The notes beneath the pieces are model-generated. The model was given only the letters and a program-made list of their open reading frames with translations. It made no database searches and had not been told where the DNA came from. From assembly GCF_000142905.1 (NCBI RefSeq), contig NW_013657664.1:139186-203185 (forward strand): a stretch of DNA of 64,000 nt. Direction: 5' to 3'. Positions 20,777-30,659 of this stretch are shown here, piece by piece. The translations under genes and the position numbers were made by a program. Each line of letters opens with the position of its first letter. The first letter of the stretch is position 1. This DNA is from Thecamonas trahens ATCC 50062 (lineage: Eukaryota; Apusozoa; Apusomonadida; Apusomonadidae).

Positions 20777-21304
20777 TGCGTGATTGGGCGGCAGGAAAGT
20801 AGTATTCAGGGGATAGGGGGAGTGATGGGTGACGGGATATGTGTTGGGAGGGAGAGTTATGCGCGGGGGAGGGGGGGATTGGTCGCGATGCGGGGATCGG
20901 GGTGGTCTGGTCCGGCGAGGGGGGGGATCCCTCACACTCTACCTGCTCCCGGCTCTCCCTCCTTGGACACAACAGATACGGCCAAAGCGGGCATAGTTCC
21001 GAGAACTATACTTCCTCATGCCTAAAGTACATCAATCGCCACATTCTCTTCCATCCCAAACCACAGCCGTACTCCGATCCCTCCTGCCATGCCCGTTCCC
21101 AGTAGCCAATAACCCCCGTCGTCCCCAGCCCAGGTTGAGTCGCACAGGACGGAGTATGAGGACGAGATGACCAGCTCGGCCACACCTCGCTCACGTCGCC
21201 AGCACAGACACACACGCATACGCACGCAAACGCACGCGCACGCACTGTTACCACAGCAGACAGGCAGACGCATCTAACCACTTTCACCAAGAGACTCGCA
21301 CGGC

Positions 21305-22961
21305 ATGGCTGTAGAGGCGACCAAGCTGGCGGCCGAGCCTCCGCAGCGGTCTGTCCGTGGGTATGACGAGGACGGGCTGAAGGTAGGTGGATGGGAGGGA
21401 AGCGGGAGGGGCAGGAAAGGAGGGCGCCGGGGATGGCTATGGCTCACGTGTAGGTGCTGGATCGGATGGCGGATGTGGGTGTGTCGGGCAGCACGAGGTC
21501 GATGCGGCAGTGGCAGAGGGGATGAAGGCGAGGGAGGTGGCGGAGAGGGCGTGCAAGGAGAACGACTTTGCTATGGTTCAGTACCTGTTGGAGAGTGGGG
21601 CGGTGAGCATCGATGAGCCCGTCGATGGCTACGGCAATCGGATCGCCCACTATGCTGCGCTCAAGAGAAACGTCGGCGCCCTGCGGATGGCGCTCATCGC
21701 CGGCGCAGACGTCAACATGTGCAACGATGACGGATCGTCGGTGGTGCGGTCGGCGGCAGTCGGCGGGTGCGCCGAGGTGGTAGCGGTGCTTCTGGCAGCA
21801 GGCGCCGATCCGAACGTGGGCTCGGACTCGGGATCGACACCGCTGCATCAGGCGGTTGATCGCGGGTTTGCGGGCGTGGTCAAGGTGCTGCTCGACGGCG
21901 GAGGCGACCACAACAAGTGTGACAAAGCTGGGCGGACACCGCTGATGGTGGCTCTGTCCAAGTGGCAGGGCCACACGCTCGAGGCTGCGGCGGCGTCAGT
22001 CGACCTCATGATCGACGCTGGCTCGATCGACTGGACCCAGCGCGACGGCGAGGCCAACTCGATCCTACACTTTGCTTGCCAGAATGGCAAACTGGCGTCA
22101 ATTGTAGACGTGCTCCCGACACTGTCGCCGTCGGCATTTGAGGCCAATGCAAGTGGCGAGACTCTGCTGCATGCTGCAGTGACCAACGCCGACAATAGCC
22201 GATGGCTGGCGGCGCTGACCAGCCTGCCGCTACTGGATCCGTGTGCTCGAGACGCGGCAGGCAACACTGTGTTGCACCGCATCTTTGCCACACGCGCTGA
22301 CGAGCCGGACCAGCGAGTCGCCGGCATGCTGGACGCGCTGTTTAGCGTGTACGGAGCGCGTCTCGACGCGCTAGTCAATGAGTTTAACGCCGACGGTGTG
22401 ACGGCGCTTCTCCTCGCGCTGACCAACGATGCTGTTCCCGACGCGCTGCAGATCCTCGTCGACCATGGCGCAGACGTTGGCCTCGAGCCTCTGCGTGGAG
22501 CAAAGTATCCGTCGACCGGGGCCAACTCGCGCAAGCTCTCCCCGCTGCTTTACGCCATCAAGCACAAGCACGTGGCGGTGGTTGAGGTCCTCCTTACCGC
22601 GCCGGGTCTTGACCCCGACGCTGTCACCGTCCGCGGCTCGGGGAGGACCGCGCTTCATGTGGCGGTCAAGACCGGCGACGTGGCCAAAGTTGGCGCGCTT
22701 CTCGACTCCGGCGCCGATATGTTCCGCGCCGACAAGGCCGGCAAGACGCCAAGCGACCTCGCCCGCAAGGCCGAAGTGGTGGCACTCCTCGAGAAGCGCG
22801 GCGGGCGCAAGCGGCCGCGAACTGATGACGAGACTCTACCGCCGCGCAAGGAGGCTGCGCTGCCGCCATGGAAGCGGCGCAAGTATCGGCAGCTGGCGCC
22901 TGCAGCCGCGGCGCCTGAACCAGTAGCAGCAGAAGATGAGGCGGGAGCTGGTGCTCCGTGA
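21305..22961 (+). CDS. Ankyrin-repeat protein with basic C-terminal tail
   Basis: Two exons, 21305-21382 and 21492-22961, giving 515 residues. Exon 1 encodes [13 protein letters not shown] onward to DEDGLK. The donor GTAGGT is at 21383 and the acceptor GGCAG ends at 21491, phase 0. Residues 40-440 carry about nine to ten ankyrin repeats, with units such as [33 protein letters not shown] and [20 protein letters not shown]. The C-terminus is strongly basic ([23 protein letters not shown]), a plausible nuclear localisation signal. No catalytic domain. Ankyrin repeats bind proteins; the partner is unknown. Its stop lies 9 nt from the stop of EF-1alpha on the other strand. Confidence 0.88.
21383..21491 (+). 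other. Intron of the ankyrin gene (109 nt)
   Basis: GTAGGT donor, CAG acceptor, phase 0. The first 60 nt are G-rich. Removal joins GLK to [10 protein letters not shown], keeping one open frame from the ATG. Confidence 0.85.
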
Positions 22962-22970
22962 GGCGACGGT

Positions 22971-24563
22971 TTACTTTCTCTTGCCGCCCTTACCACCCTT
23001 GCCCTTCTTCTTGCCCTTCTTGCCGGACGGGGCCTGTTCCTTGATTTCGACAGACTTGATGACGCCAACAGCGACAGTTCGGCCCATGTCGCGGACGGCA
23101 AAGCGGCCGAGAGGGGGAAGGCGGTAAAGGGCTCCACGCACATGGGCATGAGCGGAACAAGGCGGACGAGGGCGGCGTCGCCGACGGCAATGGACCGCGG
23201 TGACTCCTCGACAACCTTGCCGGTCCGCTTGTCAAGCTTGGAAATGAGCTCATCAAAGCGGCAGACAATGTGAGCGGTGTGGCAGTCGATCATGGGCATG
23301 TAGCCTGTGGAAATGAACAACGGGTGGTTGAGGACAATGATCTGGGCCACAAACGAGCCGACCTCCTGGGCCGGGTTGTCGTTGGCGTTGGACGCCACAA
23401 AGCCGCGCTCGATATCGGAGATGCCAAGGCTTTTGACGTTAAACCCAATACTGTCCCCGGCGTTGCCGGCTTCCAGCTGCTCGTGGTGCATCTCAACCGA
23501 CTTGCACTCGGCAACAGCACCCGAGGGCGCAAACTGGATAGCCATGCCCGGCTGGATGACGCCGGCTTCGACTCGCCCGACCGGGACAGTGCCAAGGCCG
23601 TCAATGACATACACGTCCTGAACGGGGATGCGGAGCGGACGCTCGGTCGCCCGCGTCGGCGCCTTGATGCTGTCCAGCGCCTCCAGCAGCGTCGGCCCTG
23701 TCCACCATGACATGTTGCTCGACGGCTCGAGCATGTTGTCACCAGTCCAGCCCGAAATGGGGACAAAGGTGACCTTCTTCGGGTTGTACCCGACCTTCTT
23801 GATGGCGCTCTTGACCTCGGCCACGATCTCCTCAAACCGCTGCTGCGAGAACTGGACCGAGTCGGCGTCCATTTTGTTGACCGCCACAATTAGCTGCTTG
23901 ACGCCGAGCGTGTACGCGAGCAGCGCGTGCTCGCGCGTCTGCCCGTCCTTGGAGATGCCAGCCTCGAAGCCGCCACGGGTCCCGTCAATGACCAGCACGG
24001 CGCAGTCGGCCTGCGAGGTTCCTGTGATCATGTTCTTGATAAAGTCGCGGTGGCCCGGTGCGTCGATGACCGTCACATAGTAGTTGTTCGTCTCAAACTT
24101 CCACAGCGAGATGTCGATGGTGATACCCCGTTCGCGCTCAGACTTGAGCTTGTCCAGCACCCAAGCGTACTTGAACGAGCCTTTGCCGGCCTCACCTGCC
24201 TCCTGCTCAAACTTGGCGATCTGCCGAGCGTCGATCCCGCCGCACTTGTAGATTAGATGCCCTGTTGTTGTCGACTTGCCCGAGTCCACATGTCCGATCA
24301 CCTACTCGCGTGCAACCACAGCAACACCCACCCTCGATGAGTCTCCCGCCAGTATCGGCCACAACTCACGACCCATCAGTTGGCCATCCGTCAGTCAGGT
24401 TCGTCGGCCCACAGCTCAGACCATTCCTTGGCTCATCGCTCGGGCCCTTTGTCGGTCGGAGGGAAGGGGGAAGGGGGGTGGGGGGGGGGGGAAGGGAGCG
24501 GAAGGAAGGCAAAGGGACACATACCACAATGTTGATGTGGGTTTTCTCATTGGTGGCCGCCAT
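22971..24563 (-). CDS. EEF1A: Translation elongation factor 1-alpha
   Basis: Exon 1 (24563-24525) encodes [13 protein letters not shown]; exon 2 (24301-22971) continues [17 protein letters not shown], so the split lies inside the canonical [17 protein letters not shown] stretch and phase is exact. All GTPase motifs are present: [26 protein letters not shown]. With one added base the protein is 456 residues, the usual size. The break is at a run of five G on the plus strand (23113-23117), inside the stretch [12 protein letters not shown]. The C-terminus is Lys/Gly-rich as in the family. It delivers aminoacyl-tRNA to the ribosome. The insertion region reads [20 protein letters not shown], without the extra ~12 residues typical of animals and fungi. 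A frame break in an essential single-domain core strongly suggests a sequence error. Confidence 0.97.
24302..24524 (-). other. Intron of EF-1alpha (223 nt)
   Basis: GTATGT donor at 24524 and GTAG acceptor ending at 24302 on the minus strand, phase 0. Contains long C and CT tracts on the sense strand. It is the longest supported intron of the window. Confidence 0.93.
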
Positions 24564-24606
24564 GGTGGGACGCGCTGTGCCGAAAGAGAAGTGGAGGTGT
24601 GTGTGA

Positions 24607-24649
<43 letters not shown>

Positions 24650-24789
24650 GCACTGGACCGATGTGGGACATAGGCAGAGGCAGAGGCAGAGGCAGAGGCA
24701 GAGGTAGAGACACAGCTGGTCAAGCTACGGGCAATCCCACTCCCAAGTCATCGCAGTATCTCTCTAGCTGCTGCTTCATGGCAATGGCA
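24564..24789. repeat. Microsatellites upstream of EF-1alpha: (GT)n and (GCAGAG)n
   Basis: The spacer between the EF-1alpha start and the stop of the next gene contains a (GT) run of about 20 units at 24607-24647 and five near-identical GGCAGA units at about 24672-24703. On the sense strand of EF-1alpha this is a CA-rich leader, in line with other genes here. Confidence 0.85.
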
Positions 24790-26092
24790 TCACTTCTTTC
24801 GCGAGGCCGTGAGCGAGACGGCCGAGGTCTTGCCGACCTCGTCCTCGGCAACGAGCGAGTCGCGAAGCATGGCCTGGGTGTCCTTGGACGAGCCAGTGCG
24901 CAGCTGCGTGGTAAAGAGCGCTCGCATCTGGGGCCGTACTGAGGCGCGGACCTCCTGGCGAAAAGTGTGCAGGCCGAGATGCGGGGTGGTGCGGAGGACA
25001 GCGCCGAGGGCATCGCGCGACTCGTCAGCGACATCGGCGACGACGTCGGCGACATACGAGTCGCCATGCATGCCCTGCCATGCCCCGAGCCCCGACGCGT
25101 TGAGTTTGTGACGGGCTCCTACCCGTGACGCAACGGTCGGAGATATTCGCACCACCGACTGGCCGTGAGCGCTTCGTCTCGGCCCGGACGGAGAATGGAG
25201 CGAGCGGGCTCCGGGCGTCAGCGCCCGGGACCGCGGCGGCGAACGCGGCGCTGACGGGCTTGCCGAGCTGGCTCCTCCTCGGAGTGGCGACGGAACAACC
25301 CGAACGTGGTAGTGGCGATAGGTGTGAGGTGAAGGCGTCGAGACGCCCTTGGACACCAACACGTCCTGAAGCGGATCGCGATCGCCGGTAAATCTCGCCT
25401 CGGCCGAGGCATGCGGCGACGGTGAGGACTGGACGCGGCTCACGTTCCCGCGGTTACGTCTGCCTCTGGCCGACTTGCTCTTCTTCCTGCGCCGCCGCTG
25501 CCGCTGCGGTCGAGGCTCGCGGCCGTCAACGGACACAGCGGCAATCAGGTGCGCAGCCCACACCCGGCTCGTCCGCTGCCGGCCACCCTCAGCCCGCTTC
25601 CGCACCTCATCGCACTCGGACCGCAGCACGTCCGACTCGGGCATGATCGAGCACACATGCTCATACGCGTCTAGAGCCTGCGGCCAGTGCTCTGCTGCCG
25701 CCAGCACCTTGGCCAGAGTATGGAGCGCCACAATGCGCTCCGGATCGCGAAAGTCGACCGAGTCTGCAAACGCCGCACATGCCAGATGTGCATCCGTCAG
25801 CGCCAACTGATTCATCCGCAAGTGCATAAAGCACTCGGCCCGGCGCACAAGCGCCATCACGTACTCGGGGTCGATCTCCAGGATCTATCCACCTCCCATC
25901 ACCGCGTCCATCGTCCACACCATCATGATCCACAATGAGTCTCCCCACCCTCTCCCTCCATCCTCCTCCTCCCCCCATCTTCCTCCTCGCTCTCCTCACT
26001 CTACATACCTCCGAGTACACCCGTGAGGCGGCCATGTACTCCCCTTCCTCAAAGGCATCCTCGCCAGCGTTGAACAGCTCGTCCACGTCCAT
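24790..26092 (-). CDS. TPR-containing protein with long basic, Ser/Arg/Pro-rich tail
   Basis: Exon 1 (26092-26009) encodes MDVDELFNAGEDAFEEGEY and ends YSE; exon 2 (25884-24790) begins ILEIDPEYVMALVRRAECF. The junction rebuilds a textbook TPR helix pair, phase 0, total 392 residues. TPR-like helices cover residues 1 to about 115 (a second unit is LAKVLAAAEHWPQALDAYEHV). A very basic stretch follows (QRQRRRRKKSKSARGRRNR), then a Ser/Pro/Arg-rich disordered region and a Ser/Thr-rich end. It is probably a scaffold or nuclear protein; no enzyme motif. Upstream of the ATG the frame stays open but contains no further ATG. Confidence 0.8.
25885..26008 (-). other. Intron of the TPR gene (124 nt)
   Basis: GTATGT donor at 26008, ATAG acceptor ending 25885, phase 0. 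It is G/A-rich after the donor and purine-rich overall. Removal joins two halves of a TPR repeat. Confidence 0.9.
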
Positions 26093-26575
26093 GCCGTTGC
26101 CTGTTGAGCTTTCCGTCAGAACTAGCCTGTCGCCAATCTGTTCCTCTCCTCTGATCAGCCTTGCTTGTCTCGTCGGCCACTCAGACTCGTCCTGTATCGC
26201 CGGCTCCAGTCGGCTAGCGGTCTGTCGCCAATGGCCCGTGCAACCGCCTGCGGACACCGACTCGGGCACGCCTGCGGAGAGAGTGTGAGGGGTACAGCAG
26301 CCCTTCGGAGAGGCAAGTACAGTTGTTCCTCTTCCCTTGCTTGCAAAGATTGTTGCTTGCTGGCGCGTGGCAGAGGCAAGTGTTTTGCAGTAAGCAAGGG
26401 GTAGGAGAGGGGGAGGAAGACGAGGAGTGGTCAACGGACAGCCGCTCACCCTCAGCTCGGAGCACCGCGGAGGCTACAAGGCACCGCGAGCACTGCTCGC
26501 CGTCATCCACTTAGGAACTCATTTACAGCACCCCGGGATGCAAAGCGATGAAGAATACAATTGGCAATGATGGCT
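26093..26575. other. Spacer between two minus-strand genes
   Basis: 483 nt between the TPR gene start and the stop of the next gene. It should contain the TPR promoter. The sequence is mixed, with a purine-rich patch near 26401-26430. No gene, repeat or RNA recognised. Confidence 0.45.
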
Positions 26576-27420
26576 TCAGGAGAGGTCATGGATGATTGGA
26601 TCGGCGACAGCCACCTCGAGCTCGAAGGCATCGACGCGGGCAAACTCGGCGATGAGGCGAGCTTCTTCGGCGGCGGAAGCAGCAGTCCACTCGGCCTGGA
26701 AGGCAGCAGTCTTTTGAATCCGCTTGCGCTTGCGGGTCCGCCGCTGAGCAGCGCGCTCGGCGGCAGCGGCACGGATCTGCTCGGCGGCCTGCTCGCGAGC
26801 GCGGGCGCGGACCCGGGCGGTGGAAGCGGCGGCCACACGCCGCGACTTGCGAAGCGAGGTCCGCCCGCCCACAGGCTCGGTCTCATCAGCACCGGCCATG
26901 ACACTCAGCTCGGTGCGGGCCGGCGAGGTCAGAGTGCGGGCCATCGAGCGACTCATCATCATTGATGCCGCCCGCGAGTTGGCAAACAGCGGCGCAGAGA
27001 CCGAGACCTCCGAGTCCTCGGCAGCAAGCGCCGCTAGCGTTGACTCACCCATCTCCTCCGATGAGTCCAGCAGCAGGTCACGGAGCATCGAGTCGTTCGA
27101 GCCGATCGAGAGCTGCGCCAGGAACGAGAGTTGTCGAGCTTGGCCAGCAGCGACTCATCACCCATGGCTGACACATCGATGTCGTCGTCCGACTCGCTGC
27201 CTGACTCGCTGCCTCTTGCCTCGGGCCGCGTCTCTTTTCCACGCACTGGCGAGATCTTGAGCTCATTCAAGTCCAGCCCGCCGCCAAGGCCGCGGAACCG
27301 CTTCGACGCCCGCCGAAGGCTCCCGGAGGCCAGCGACTTGCGGCCGTACGTCATTGAGACGTTCCCACCCGCCGCACCCTGACCACCACGCCCAATGTTG
27401 GTCACCTCTTCAAGTGGCAT
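26576..27420 (-). CDS. Small charged protein, tentatively sororin-like
   Basis: About 281 residues once a frame break between about 27120 and 27140 is repaired by one base; the two parts read LLAKLDNS and then FLAQLSIGSNDSML. Start ATG 27420 (MPLEEVTNIGRGG). The middle is Ser/Asp-rich (ESGSESDDDIDVS), the second half carries a long basic Arg/Ala helix ending RKRKRIQKT, and the last ~35 residues are EWTAAS, RLIAEF and DAFELEV. That final pattern, a Trp followed by EF and an F-E/D-L-x-V end, resembles the C-terminal sororin motif of cohesin regulators as I remember it. The similarity is short and I would not rely on it. No membrane segment or catalytic site. Confidence 0.5.
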
Positions 27421-27850
27421 TGTTCCCTCACACACCACGTAGCGTCTCGAGTTGCGAGTGCAGTGCGTGCGCGTACCCTTCCTTTCCCCCCCCCCCCCCC
27501 CCGCCCCCCCGCCGCCGCGCCAACAGCAAAAGTTTGAATGCAGTTTGGATCTCCCCTCCCCGGACGCCACGCGGCATCTAGCCATCACTGCGATGTCAGG
27601 TCCTTCTATCTTACATCAACTCGTCTTCAAGAGCTACTTGGGACACCTGCACATGTGGATCGGTGGTCCTGGCTCCATCGAAATAGGTGGCCGATGTCGA
27701 GGTCGCATCCAAGTCGAGGTCGAGGTTGACAGCCCCAGCTCGTCCCGCCCAGCAAATCTGTGGCAACGTTCCTGGTCGGCGGGCAGGAGAAGCGCCCGGC
27801 CCGAAGCTGCTTCAGCACACAGCACCTCACTTTGCCCGAGCTCGAAGGCT
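27421..27850. promoter_or_regulatory. Divergent intergenic region
   Basis: 430 nt between divergent starts, with a 15-base C run at 27488-27502. An in-frame open stretch precedes the ATG at 27851, but the first in-frame ATG with good protein similarity after it is 27851. Nothing else recognised. Confidence 0.45.
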
Positions 27851-29730
27851 ATGAGTCGAGCACAACTCGAGGGCGAGCTTTTGAGCGAGCTGCATGCGCT
27901 TCGCAACCAGCCCCGGGCGTACGCTCAGCGGCTAGCACGCCTCCGCAGGCACTACGACGAGGCGTCCGGCATGCTCCGGCTGCCGGGGCAAACACCGATT
28001 CTGACAGCCGAAGGTGTCGCTGCGCTAGATGAGGCCATTGATGTGCTGGTGGAAATCGCGGCACCGCTGCCGCTGCTCACACCCTACCGCGGACTCGCCG
28101 CCGCCGCTGCTGAACACTGCGCGGATCTCGCGCGGACCGGCGAGGCCTCGCACTTTGGCTCGGACGGCTCAGCGCCGGCGCAGCGTGTAGAGCGGTATGG
28201 TAAGTGGCGAGTGGCAACAGCTGAGAACATTTCGTACGGCGGCGAGTCGGCCTTTCGCATCATGGCTAAGCTGCTTATCGACGACGGCGTGCCCGATCGT
28301 GGCCATCGTGCCACCATGCTGGACCCCGAATACGCCTGCGTCGGCATTGCTGTTGCGTCACACCCCGTCTACAACACCGTTGCCGTCTTCGAGTTTGCAG
28401 CCGTCTTTGAGGACGCGCTGGCAATTGCCCCGCCACCGTCACTTCTCTCTGATCCAACATGCCTTACCCCCAACGCCGCGCCGCCCGACGAAGGCACAGG
28501 ACCACCGTGCGCCGGGTGCGGCGAGCGGATTGTCCGCACCGGTACACGCGCTCTCAACAAGGAGTGGCATCCAGAGTGTCTCAAATGTGCGGTGTGTGGC
28601 GATGTGCTCAACGGTGACTTTTTCACCAAAAACGGCGCCGTCTACTGCGAGCGCGACTTTAAGGACAGCTTTACTCCGCGCCGCTGCCCAGCGTGCCAAG
28701 TCCTCGTCTATGCCAATCCTGACACATCGATAGACGGCTCGTCGTGGCACTCGTGTTGCTTTGTCTGCTCCATTTGCGATGCGCCGCTGAGTGCAGAGAC
28801 TGCAAGGCTCTCGCCAGACGGGTGCACACTGACGTGCTCCGAACACGCGCTAGAGCTCACACAGGCTAACGCGCACCCATCTTCTCTCACAGTACCAGAG
28901 CCACAACCACAAGTTGCACCCGCCAGTCCTGTGCAAAACACTACAAGACTCTCCATCTTCTCGCTCGGATCGTTGTCTGAGATGGTGGCCCAGCCCGGTG
29001 CAACAAGCAACGATGTGCCGCCCCTCCGTTTGACGCTGTCCCACAACCATCACAACCGTCGCACACCCAACCGCCGCCATTTGACACGGACGTCCTACCT
29101 GTCGAGTCTTCTGAGCCTTCTGCGGTACCTCCCAGATTTGACTCCTCTCGATTGGCTGTGTTTGGCCTTGGATCGCTCTCGGATATGGTGGCGCATCAAG
29201 CTGGCGTGCCCAAAAAGCCAGTTGATCAAGATCCTGCGATAGGGGAGCAGCCAGTGGCAAAACCGATGACACGGCTCTCTGTCTTTCGACTTGGCGCGCT
29301 GTCGGAAATGGTTGAACCGTCATCAACAGCAGCCCGCCCGCGGCCGGTACCGCGACCTCAACACGATCAAAACGCCGATCCGGCAAGCCAGACCATCAAC
29401 GGCAGCACGATCTACAGCCTTCCGCCGCTCTCGGCGATGGCAGAGGGCTCCAGGAGGCCTACACTGGTGAGTCTTAGCCTTGGGCCTTCTCTGCAAGCCG
29501 AGGCGCTTTGCCAGACGCGCTTGTCGGCGCCCCCAGCAACTGGCCTTTCAACGACAGTCTTCGCAGAGCCGAGGCGGCCAGCAATGACGGCTCGGTCCAG
29601 AGCTCGAGCCCCATCTGGCACTCTCTCCGAACGATCGTCGCTTACGTACATCTCGCCCACCAAGATCGCTGCTGCCAACAAGGCTCCTCTTGAAGCCATC
29701 ACTTCATCGTTCTCCTCCAACTTTGTGTAG
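27851..29730 (+). CDS. CAP/SCP domain plus two LIM domains protein with C-terminal repeat motifs
   Basis: 626 residues after one repair, start ATG 27851 (MSRAQLEGELLSEL). Residues ~5-185 form a CAP/SCP (YkwD-type) domain: HFGSDGSAPAQRVERYG, AENISYGG and LIDDGVPDRGHRATML then VGIAVASHPVYN. There is no signal peptide. Residues ~220-330 hold two LIM zinc-binding domains: CAGCGERIV, EWHPECLKCAVC, YCERDF; then CPACQVLVY, WHSCCFVCSIC, CSEHA. The C-terminal part repeats a short motif four times: RLSIFSLGSLSEMV, RLAVFGLGSLSDMV, RLSVFRLGALSEMV and a weaker IYSLPPLSAMAE. The frame breaks at CCCC 29021-29024; one more C gives VPPPPFDAVP and a fluent frame. CAP proteins are normally secreted, so joining to intracellular LIM domains is unusual. 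Function unknown; a cytoskeletal or signalling scaffold is a guess. Confidence 0.85.
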
Positions 29731-30659
29731 CTCGGCAGGACGATGCACATCCGGAGAGTTAAACTGTGATGGCCACACCGTGAAAGTGATGTGATGCGTC
29801 CGTGCGCGCGCTTCCTCGCACCTGTGGTGAACGTTGCAATTGTGTCCTAGCCAATTAGCCACCACAGCCAACCCCGCGCCGTAGATTGTGACGTGTTGTG
29901 TCCTGTGTCTTGCGCCTCGCGTCTGACGAAAGCTGTGCTCATGCGCGAACAAAGAGTCACCCAACCAAACTCACCCCTAACCATCTCGACTGGCTCGATC
30001 TGCTTGACCTGCTTGACCGCCTTTGAGCGCGAAGCAATCATCTTCTGGCCCTCTTCCCAAGTTCACCAAGCCATGGCCTTGATTTTGTCGGTCAAGTGCC
30101 TGCACCCGCTTGTTATGCCACCGACATCGTCCGCTGTGGCATCGTGTTGAGGCCGAACGAGTTGACCAGCAACCGGAGCGAGTGGCGGCTCGTTCTGTCT
30201 TTGCCCGGCGGCACCCGCACCAGCACCACCACCAGCACCAGCACCACCAGCACTTCCCTCGCCGCGAAGGGGGCTCCATCCCAGAGTAAGCAACCCATAG
30301 CGGAGGGTGCGGCGCAACGTAGTGCAACGCATCCCAAGAGTGGGACGAGGGCGCATGGCACACCGCGCCAAGCGCGAGAGCGTGGGCAAGCCGTTCTACA
30401 TTCTACCTCCCCTTCCCCCTCCTCCTCCTCCCCTTTCATACGCATACCCTTGCATGTGCTGTCATCCTCCCATACATATACAGCGCAGCGCGTAGCTTCC
30501 ATGTCGTGGCTCGTGGCGAGCCGGGCCGGGCGTGGAGCTTTGACCCGAATGGCGATCGATCGTGGTAGCTGTCACAAGGCCGGCGAATGTGGTTCACGAC
30601 CTTTTCTGGAGCGCACGCGCTCGACGTCGCACACTCACCTCGCGAACATACTAGTCGGG
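29731..30659. other. Intergenic region upstream of the kinase-like gene
   Basis: 929 nt, larger and less GC-rich than most spacers here. Contains a (CACCAG/CACCAC)n tract at about 30218-30256. The frame of the downstream gene stays open upstream to 30096, including other ATGs, but this part is low complexity and is not supported as coding. No RNA gene recognised. Confidence 0.45.

Larger units (their letters stand above)
20061..21304. promoter_or_regulatory. Divergent intergenic region containing an assembly gap
   Basis: Between the mL46 and ankyrin-protein starts. It holds G-runs at about 20083-20110 and 20206-20221, an assembly gap, and then 570 nt leading to the ankyrin gene with a CA/CG-rich leader (ACACACGCATACGCACGC type) before ATG 21305. 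No gene was recognised in the sequenced parts. Confidence 0.5.

Noticed and set aside
18978-20972. A 664-codon minus frame spanning the N gap
   Set aside because: The frame is open only because N codons were read through; the real gene starts at ATG 20060 and ends, after a repair, at 19276.
30096-30659. N-terminal extension of 188 residues for the kinase-like gene
   Set aside because: The upstream part is low complexity (Thr/Ser repeats) with no similarity, and the ATG at 30660 begins the first folded-looking sequence.
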